A DNA stretch of 11,747 bases from Desulfobacula sp. (GTDB taxonomy: Bacteria; Desulfobacterota; Desulfobacteria; Desulfobacterales; Desulfobacteraceae). Positions 7,339-11,747 of this stretch are shown here, piece by piece; the stretch's first letter is position 1, and each line of letters begins with the position of its first letter. The position numbers and the translations under genes are program-made. The notes beneath the pieces were generated by a model that saw nothing but the letters and a program-made list of their open reading frames with translations, made no database searches and was not told where the DNA came from. The DNA is taken from NCBI GenBank assembly GCA_023139225.1, contig JAGLNZ010000078.1, positions 1 to 11,747 on the forward strand. Direction: 5' to 3'.

Positions 7339-7368
7339 ATCCTAATCCTTAATCGAATCAAATGTCAA
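7339..7368 (-). promoter_or_regulatory. Candidate sigma70 promoter for the sensor kinase operon
   Basis: On the minus strand a consensus -35 box TTGACA (7368-7363) is followed after 18 bases by TAGGAT (7344-7339), a 4/6 match to the -10 consensus. Transcription would begin near 7332 and give a leader of about 100 bases before the kinase ATG at 7232. It is the best promoter-like pair in the divergent region facing that way. It is sequence-based inference only. Confidence 0.35.
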
Positions 7369-7401
7369 AGAGAATCCGTTGCAGTATGGGGTAGTTTTGA
7401 A

Positions 7402-7443
7402 AAATAGTCTTTTTTACGTTGAAATTCGTCTAAAAGACTATTT
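7402..7443. repeat. Perfect 12-bp inverted repeat, 18-bp spacer (possible operator)
   Basis: AAATAGTCTTTT at 7402-7413 is exactly mirrored by AAAAGACTATTT at 7432-7443. The stem is A/T rich and has no following T run, so it is a poor intrinsic terminator. It lies about 60 bp before the corrinoid adenosyltransferase gene, and its right arm touches the candidate -35 box of that gene, which fits a binding site for a dimeric regulator. The repeat itself is certain; its function is inferred. Confidence 0.7.
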
Positions 7444-7469
7444 ACCCTGCCGGCTCAAATTTTTATAAA
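7441..7469 (+). promoter_or_regulatory. Candidate promoter for the corrinoid adenosyltransferase gene
   Basis: TTTACC (7441-7446, 4/6 to the -35 consensus) and TATAAA (7464-7469, 5/6 to the -10 consensus) are 17 bases apart. A start near 7476 would leave a leader of about 29 bases holding the strong ribosome site AGGAGG at 7488-7493. No cobalamin-riboswitch-like B12 box was recognised in the upstream region. Confidence 0.4.
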
Positions 7470-7504
7470 TAGAAGAAGGACTGAACAGGAGGACTTGTAA
7501 GTTT

Positions 7505-8020
7505 ATGAAAGGATATATCCAGATCTATACAGGGAACGGCAAAGGTAAAACAACAGCTGCCTTGGGGCTTGCTATAAGGACAGCCGGTGCAGAAGGAAAA
7601 GTCTTTATCGGTCAGTTTTTAAAATCCGGAGACTATTCTGAAATGAAGGCATTAAAAAAATTTGCAAACCAGATCACAGTCGAACATTACGGTCTTGGAC
7701 GGTTTGTCAAAGCTCGTCCTGCCATAGAAGACATTGAAGCCGGGATGAAGGGGTACAAAAGAGTGGTCCGGATCATTGAAAAAGGTGAACATGATCTTGT
7801 CATTCTTGATGAAGGAAATATTGCCGTTAAATATAATATATTTTCCGAGCAGGACCTTTTGGATCTTTTTAAGAAAAAACCCGATCATGTGGAAGTCGTT
7901 GTTACGGGCAGAGGGGCGACCCGGACTATTATGGAAAAAGCTGATTTGGTCGTAGAAATGAAGGCGGTAAAACACTATTTCCAAAAGGGTATGAAAGCCA
8001 GGATTGGAATCGAAAAATAA
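7505..8020 (+). CDS. cobO: Cob(I)alamin adenosyltransferase, CobO/BtuR family
   Basis: A 171-residue cytoplasmic P-loop enzyme that moves the adenosyl group of ATP to the cobalt of a reduced corrinoid, yielding adenosylcobamide. The N-terminal Walker A GNGKGKTT (10-17) directly after YIQIYT, the Walker B-like DLVILDE (97-103) and VVVTGRGATR (131-140) are characteristic of the CobO/BtuR/CobA type, and the length is typical. AGGAGG at 7488-7493 lies 11 bases before the ATG, slightly far; no nearer in-frame start exists, as the TTG at 7495 is followed by a stop. It stands alone, divergent from the kinase operon and 180 bp before pyrF. Other corrinoid genes are not in the window, apart from the CobW-type GTPase at the left edge, whose name does not prove a cobalamin role. 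Confidence 0.93.
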   Translation: MKGYIQIYTGNGKGKTTAALGLAIRTAGAEGKVFIGQFLKSGDYSEMKALKKFANQITVEHYGLGRFVKARPAIEDIEAGMKGYKRVVRIIEKGEHDLVILDEGNIAVKYNIFSEQDLLDLFKKKPDHVEVVVTGRGATRTIMEKADLVVEMKAVKHYFQKGMKARIGIEK

Positions 8021-8083
8021 AAAGAAGATCTTCTTGCTAAGCACTCTTTACATGTAATTGCCTTATGTTGTCTGCAAATTGTC

Positions 8084-8180
8084 ATGGCATTAAAAAGAAA
8101 AATTTGATATTGAAGCGCTCAAGTACCTGAAGGAGATAACAGGTGATTTGACATTAAGGTCTTTGGGTGAAAAGGCCTGA
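8084..8180 (+). other. Possible frameshifted small ORF in the cobO-pyrF gap
   Basis: The 180-bp gap between cobO and pyrF holds ATG GCA TTA AAA AGA AAA at 8084-8101, which hits TGA two codons later. Skipping a single A in the A run would continue it as FDIEALKYLKEITGDLTLR and on to GEKA, ending at the TGA at 8178-8180, giving about 31 residues. The continuation reads like a charged, helix-forming protein tail. No ribosome site precedes the ATG, so this may be a gene remnant, a sequence error or chance. The same gap has a 14-bp palindrome at 8022-8035 just after the cobO stop. Confidence 0.2.
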
Positions 8181-8200
8181 AGTTAAGAAAAGGAGTGCTG

Positions 8201-8941
8201 ATGCAAAAACAGGGCCGGGATTATATTGTGTTTCCATTGGATTTTGCTTCTGTAAAAGATGCAAAAGAGTATGTCAAACTCCTCAATGGAAGTGTGGGGA
8301 TGTTTAAAATCGGGCTGGAGCTTTTTATTGATCAGGGACCGTCTGTGGTACAGATGGTCAAAAAAGAGAGCGATGCAAAAATATTTCTTGATCTCAAGCT
8401 TCACGATATTTCAGCTACTGTTCTAAGAGCCATGGAAAGGGTTGCAAACTTAGGGGTAGATCTTGTAACGGTCCATTGTTCCTCATCAACGAATATGCTT
8501 GAAAAGGCTGTCCTGGGAGGGCAGGGGAAAACAGGCATTCTGGGTGTTACCCTTTTAACGGATAATGATGCTGATACGGTTGAGGCCGCAGGATTTAAAG
8601 ATAAGTTTGTAAAAGATCCCCATCTGCTGGTCATGCATCGGGCAAAAATGGCATATGAAGCAGGCTGCAAAGGTGTGGTCTGTTCAGGCAAAGAAGTCCA
8701 ACAGGTTAAAAAAGCTTTTGGAAATGATTTTCTGGCTGTAACACCGGGGATCAGGCCTGCCTGGACCCTTCTTGAAAATGATGATCAAAAAAGGGTTACC
8801 ACCCCTGGTCAGGCAGTGACCCTTGGCAGTGACCTGATTGTCATTGGCCGACCCATAAGGGACGCTGATGATCCTGGTAAGGCTGCCCAAAGAGTAATTA
8901 AAGAGATTGAAGCAGCCTTGAGCCCACCAGATAATTTGTAA
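8201..8941 (+). CDS. pyrF: Orotidine 5'-phosphate decarboxylase
   Basis: A 246-residue TIM-barrel enzyme that decarboxylates OMP to UMP, the last step of de novo pyrimidine synthesis. Visible active-site elements are FPLDFAS (11-17), FKIGLELF with K36 (35-42), the catalytic DLKLHDI (64-70, Asp-Lys-Asp array), the phosphate-binding TPGIRPAW (181-188) and the GRPI motif (216-219). ATG 8201 is chosen because AAGGAG ends five bases before it; a GTG six bases earlier lies inside that ribosome site. The stop is only three bases from the stop of the convergent aspartate kinase gene, leaving no room for a terminator between them. A consensus-like TTGACA at 8148-8153 lacks a convincing -10 partner. 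Confidence 0.96.
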   Translation: MQKQGRDYIVFPLDFASVKDAKEYVKLLNGSVGMFKIGLELFIDQGPSVVQMVKKESDAKIFLDLKLHDISATVLRAMERVANLGVDLVTVHCSSSTNMLEKAVLGGQGKTGILGVTLLTDNDADTVEAAGFKDKFVKDPHLLVMHRAKMAYEAGCKGVVCSGKEVQQVKKAFGNDFLAVTPGIRPAWTLLENDDQKRVTTPGQAVTLGSDLIVIGRPIRDADDPGKAAQRVIKEIEAALSPPDNL

Positions 8942-8944
8942 GGT

Positions 8945-9451
8945 TTATTTTTCCTGGTCCAGCCCGAATGCCGAATGAAGGGTTCTTACTGCAAGCTCAG
9001 CATATTTTGCCAGGATGATGCAGGAGATCCTGATTTCAGAAGTGGAGATCAGCCGAATATTGATATTTTCAGATGCCAGGGCCTGGAACATGGTGGCAGC
9101 TACACCGGAATGACTTTTCATCCCCAGTCCGATAACTGAAACCTTGGCAATTTCTTCAGCCGTGAGGATTTCAGGAGCACCGATTTCCCTGGCAACTTTT
9201 TGAGAAATTTCTTTTGCCCGTTCAAAGTCATCTTTGGTCACAGTAAAGGTCAGGTCTGTCTCACCGTGGGAACGGGTATTCTGGATAATCATATCCACAC
9301 TTATTTCCGCTTTGGCAAGCGGTGTGAAGATTTTTGCCGAAACACCGGGCTGATCAGGAACACGCTTTAAAGTGATTCTTGCCTCATTCATATCTAAGGT
9401 TATACCTGATACAATGACACTTTCCATATCAGAACTCTCGTTGACAACCAT
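8945..9451 (-). CDS. Putative aspartate kinase beta subunit from an internal start (same frame)
   Basis: Methionine 239 of the aspartate kinase reading frame could begin a 168-residue product containing only the two ACT regulatory domains. This matches the size and position of the beta subunit known from Bacillus subtilis and Corynebacterium glutamicum aspartokinases, which assemble as alpha2-beta2. The support is the strong ribosome-binding sequence just before this ATG together with the family precedent; expression is inferred. Confidence 0.45.
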   Translation of the reverse strand: MVVNESSDMESVIVSGITLDMNEARITLKRVPDQPGVSAKIFTPLAKAEISVDMIIQNTRSHGETDLTFTVTKDDFERAKEISQKVAREIGAPEILTAEEIAKVSVIGLGMKSHSGVAATMFQALASENINIRLISTSEIRISCIILAKYAELAVRTLHSAFGLDQEK

Positions 9452-10165
9452 TGTTCCTTCCTCCTCATTGAATGATGACCGAACATGTATGGGTACATTA
9501 TATTTTTTTGCAAATTCAACCGAACGGATCTGGAGAACCTTGGCACCCAATATGGCCATTTCAAGCATTTCTTCGTATGTTATCTTGTTAATTTTTCTGG
9601 CGTTGTTGCAAATTCTGGGGTCTGTGGTGTATACGCCGTCCACATCTGTGAAGATTTCACAGACATCGGCTTTCAGGGACGATGCAATTGCAACGGCTGA
9701 TGTGTCAGAGCCTCCCCGTCCAAGAGTAGTGATGGCACCATCAGCATCAGCACCCTGAAATCCTGCAACTACGGCAATATATCCATCTTCAAGGGTCTGT
9801 TGTATGTTTTCTCCATCAATATCCAGTATCCTTGCCTTGCCCGAGGTTTTATCCGTTTTAATTCCTGCCTGGAAACCAAGAAAAGATTTTGCCTTGTATC
9901 CCCTTGACTTGAGGATCATGGCAAGGAGGGCTGCAGTTGTCTGTTCACCTGTGGCAAGAAGTACGTCAAGCTCCCTTTTGTCAGGCGTTTCCGAGGCCTG
10001 CCTTGCAAGACCGATAAGGCTGTCGGTTACACCTGACATGGCAGAAAGTACAACAACAACCTTGTCCCCTTGATCGGATGCTTTCTGGACTCTGTCTGCA
10101 ACATTATTGATGCATTCAATGTCTGCAACAGAGGTTCCTCCGTATTTTTGTACTCTTAAAGCCAT
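8945..10165 (-). CDS. lysC: Aspartate kinase (class with C-terminal ACT domains)
   Basis: A 406-residue enzyme that phosphorylates aspartate, the first step towards lysine, threonine and methionine. The amino-acid kinase domain (about 1-230) has KYGGTSV at 7-13, LLATGEQ (69-75), [12 protein letters not shown] (147-158) and [14 protein letters not shown] (171-184). Two ACT domains follow (about 265-330 and 341-402) and would bind the feedback amino acid. Length and layout match the Bacillus/Corynebacterium-type LysC whose gene also makes a separate beta chain from an internal start; such a start is visible here (see the separate entries). ATG 10165 has GGAG five bases before it. It is the last gene of an nnr-tsaE-lysC operon, 27 bp after tsaE. 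Confidence 0.96.
   Translation of the reverse strand: MALRVQKYGGTSVADIECINNVADRVQKASDQGDKVVVVLSAMSGVTDSLIGLARQASETPDKRELDVLLATGEQTTAALLAMILKSRGYKAKSFLGFQAGIKTDKTSGKARILDIDGENIQQTLEDGYIAVVAGFQGADADGAITTLGRGGSDTSAVAIASSLKADVCEIFTDVDGVYTTDPRICNNARKINKITYEEMLEMAILGAKVLQIRSVEFAKKYNVPIHVRSSFNEEEGTMVVNESSDMESVIVSGITLDMNEARITLKRVPDQPGVSAKIFTPLAKAEISVDMIIQNTRSHGETDLTFTVTKDDFERAKEISQKVAREIGAPEILTAEEIAKVSVIGLGMKSHSGVAATMFQALASENINIRLISTSEIRISCIILAKYAELAVRTLHSAFGLDQEK
9449..9465 (-). promoter_or_regulatory. Internal Shine-Dalgarno and ATG inside lysC
   Basis: Reading the minus strand, AGGAGG (9465-9460) is followed by AAGGAACA and then ATG (9451-9449), a consensus Shine-Dalgarno at eight-base spacing. 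It arises in the codons for EEEGTM (residues 234-239), in the linker between kinase and ACT domains, the place where known two-product lysC genes start their beta subunit. Confidence 0.55.
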
Positions 10166-10192
10166 AATAACTCCGATAGTAGTAAAAATAAT

Positions 10193-10657
10193 TTATAAAA
10201 CTAATTTGCATAACAGATTTGAGCCCGGTTGTCCAGAGGCAGAAATGGATATTATCCTGTTATATTGCGCATCAAATTTAAAATTTATTTGAATATCAAA
10301 CTTAAAAGAAATATCGTTCAAAAGTTGCGGCCATTCAACAACAATAATATGACTGTCATCAATAAGATCGTCAAACCCGATATATTCCAGTTCGTCAAAA
10401 GATCCAAGTCTGTAAAGATCAAGATGACAAAGTGTTAAGGATTTGGCCGGATACTCATTGATAATGTTGAATGTGGGACTTGTGATATAATATTTTTCAG
10501 ACACCCCAAGGCCCTTTGCAAGCCCCTGGACAAAAGTTGTCTTGCCTGCACCCAGTTCACCTTTAAGGGCAATACAGATCCCCTGGCAAATTTTATTGCC
10601 CACAGCTTTTCCCAATTCAAAGGTTTGTTTTGAACTTTTTGATTCTATGATTTTCAT
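10193..10657 (-). CDS. tsaE: tRNA threonylcarbamoyladenosine biosynthesis ATPase TsaE
   Basis: A 154-residue P-loop ATPase of the YjeE family that works with TsaB and TsaD to place the t6A modification at position 37 of ANN-decoding tRNAs; the family is bacterial. Motifs are Walker A GELGAGKT (33-40), SPTFNIINEY (60-69), HLDLYRLG (78-85) and VEWP (107-110). Its ATG overlaps the nnr stop in an ATGA arrangement, indicating translational coupling. Pairing of nnr and tsaE is a common bacterial arrangement. The length is normal and all core motifs are intact. Confidence 0.95.
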   Translation of the reverse strand: MKIIESKSSKQTFELGKAVGNKICQGICIALKGELGAGKTTFVQGLAKGLGVSEKYYITSPTFNIINEYPAKSLTLCHLDLYRLGSFDELEYIGFDDLIDDSHIIVVEWPQLLNDISFKFDIQINFKFDAQYNRIISISASGQPGSNLLCKLVL

Positions 10658-11747
10658 AAAAGATAATGGTGAATGGTCTTTGGAATCATTTGGACCATAT
10701 CAGTGGCAACAAAGCCGAATGCACCCATATCTTTTAAAAGAACATCCGCACACATGCCATGGATAAAAACACCTGCAAGGCTGGCATTTTCAGGAGAAAA
10801 TCCCTGGGCGCAAAGTCCGGCAATCATACCGGTGAGCACATCCCCCATACCGCCGGAAGCCATGCCGGGATTACCGGTGGGACAAATAAAGGATCTGCCG
10901 TCTGGAAGGCTGACAACGGTCTGGGCACCCTTTAAGACCAGAATGGCATCATGGTTTATTGCAAATTGTGAGGCTATGCCAATTCTGTCGGCCTGGACAT
11001 CAGATGTTGTCAAACCACAAAGCCTTGCCATTTCACCCGGGTGAGGGGTTAAGATGGCCGGGGCGTTTTTCTTTTTCAGGATTTGGGGTGTTTTGGTAAT
11101 ACAATTAATTGCGTCTGCATCAATAATGAGTGGCACCCTACTTTTTTCAATGAGATTGTGGACAAGTTCTTTGGTGCCTTTTCGGGTGCCGATGCCAGGT
11201 CCAAGGGCAAGGGCCTGCTTTCCTTTTAAAAGTGTTTGAATTTCATCAAAACAATTGTCTGATAAAAATCCTTTATCGGTTTCCGGTAAAGGATGGGTCA
11301 TGGGTTCAATGACCTGGGGTTCCATACTTTTATTGAGGCTTTTTGCAACCCCTAAGGTTACAAGACCAGTGCCGCATTTCATGGCGGCATTGGCGCAAAG
11401 GGCAGCAGCTCCTGTTTTTCCTTCCGAACCCGCAATAACCAGTAAATGACCGAAGCTTCCTTTATGGCTTTGAAATTTCCTGGGTTTAAACAAGGCGGCG
11501 ATCTCATTTTTTTCAATTAAAAAGAGTTTAATTTTTTTCCCCCGGGCAATAAATTGAGGGATACCAATATCAATAATTTCAAGGTCGCCGGTGTAATTAT
11601 TCCCCGGATAGAGGATATGACCTGCCTTGGCAAAAGCAAAGGTGGCTGTAGCATCCGCTTTTACGGCGACTCCCAGTGGCTGGCCGGTATCCGAGTGAAG
11701 GCCTGAAGGGATATCGACTGAAAAAACAGGTTTTCCAGAAGAATTTA
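10654..11747 (-). CDS. nnr: Bifunctional NAD(P)HX epimerase/dehydratase (Nnr), N-terminus outside window
   Basis: The frame is open to the right window edge, giving 363 visible residues. The first ~80 belong to the YjeF_N epimerase domain (NnrE), shown by VDIPSGLHSDTG at 10-21 and AFAKAGHILYPGN. The rest is the NnrD ADP/ATP-dependent dehydratase domain of the ribokinase-like fold: AGSEGKTG (105-112), ALGPGIG (180-186), DADAIN (209-214), LTPHPGEMARL (232-242) and NPGMASGGMGDVLTG (292-306) with the catalytic aspartate region. The enzyme repairs hydrated NADH and NADPH. A TTG codon at 11493 is not the start, because the fused epimerase sequence continues upstream without a stop. It is the first visible gene of the nnr-tsaE-lysC operon. 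Confidence 0.95.
   Translation of the reverse strand, partial: NSSGKPVFSVDIPSGLHSDTGQPLGVAVKADATATFAFAKAGHILYPGNNYTGDLEIIDIGIPQFIARGKKIKLFLIEKNEIAALFKPRKFQSHKGSFGHLLVIAGSEGKTGAAALCANAAMKCGTGLVTLGVAKSLNKSMEPQVIEPMTHPLPETDKGFLSDNCFDEIQTLLKGKQALALGPGIGTRKGTKELVHNLIEKSRVPLIIDADAINCITKTPQILKKKNAPAILTPHPGEMARLCGLTTSDVQADRIGIASQFAINHDAILVLKGAQTVVSLPDGRSFICPTGNPGMASGGMGDVLTGMIAGLCAQGFSPENASLAGVFIHGMCADVLLKDMGAFGFVATDMVQMIPKTIHHYLL

Noticed and set aside
7233..7504. Cobalamin riboswitch before the adenosyltransferase gene
   Set aside because: I could not find a B12-box-like element or the expected multi-stem layout, and the likely leader is only about 29 bases.
8022..8035. 14-bp perfect palindrome AAGAAGATCTTCTT after cobO as terminator
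   Set aside because: It has no loop, few G/C pairs and no T run after it, so it would not form a good terminator hairpin.
1..11747. Mobile element, CRISPR array, phage or toxin-antitoxin genes
   Set aside because: No transposase, integrase, regularly spaced repeats or small paired toxin genes were seen on either strand.

Overview
The window looks like ordinary chromosomal sequence from an anaerobic bacterium. TsaE and a NarL-type response regulator point to Bacteria. Moderate base composition, good Shine-Dalgarno sites and the family mix suggest a Desulfobacterota (sulfate-reducer) relative; that taxonomic guess is inference and is not proven by any single gene. No rRNA, tRNA, CRISPR array, insertion sequence or phage gene was seen.

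Left part (1-4545): a plus-strand pair, a CobW/G3E GTPase cut by the window edge followed by a DUF39 iron-sulfur protein of the methanogenesis-marker-16 type, converges on a minus-strand pair, a cysteate synthase followed by a fused sulfopyruvate decarboxylase (ComDE). Together these give a near-complete methanogen-style route to coenzyme M: phosphoserine to cysteate, transamination to sulfopyruvate (transaminase not in the window), decarboxylation to sulfoacetaldehyde, then reductive thiolation to 2-mercaptoethanesulfonate. The cysteate synthase plus fused ComDE arrangement is the one known from Methanosarcinales. Finding it in a bacterial genome is the main point of interest.

Middle (4589-7504): a cytoplasmic PAS-PAS-GAF histidine kinase and a NarL/FixJ-type response regulator overlap by 11 bp and read straight into the cysteate synthase gene after 42 bp, so a sensor pair may control the sulfonate genes. 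Upstream is a 272-bp divergent intergenic region with candidate promoters in both directions and a perfect 12-bp inverted repeat.

Right part (7505-11747): housekeeping genes. These are a CobO/BtuR-type corrinoid adenosyltransferase and orotidine-5'-phosphate decarboxylase (pyrF) on the plus strand, then a minus-strand operon of nnr (NAD(P)HX repair, cut by the right edge), tsaE and aspartate kinase. The aspartate kinase gene contains a strong internal Shine-Dalgarno and ATG that would make a separate regulatory beta subunit.
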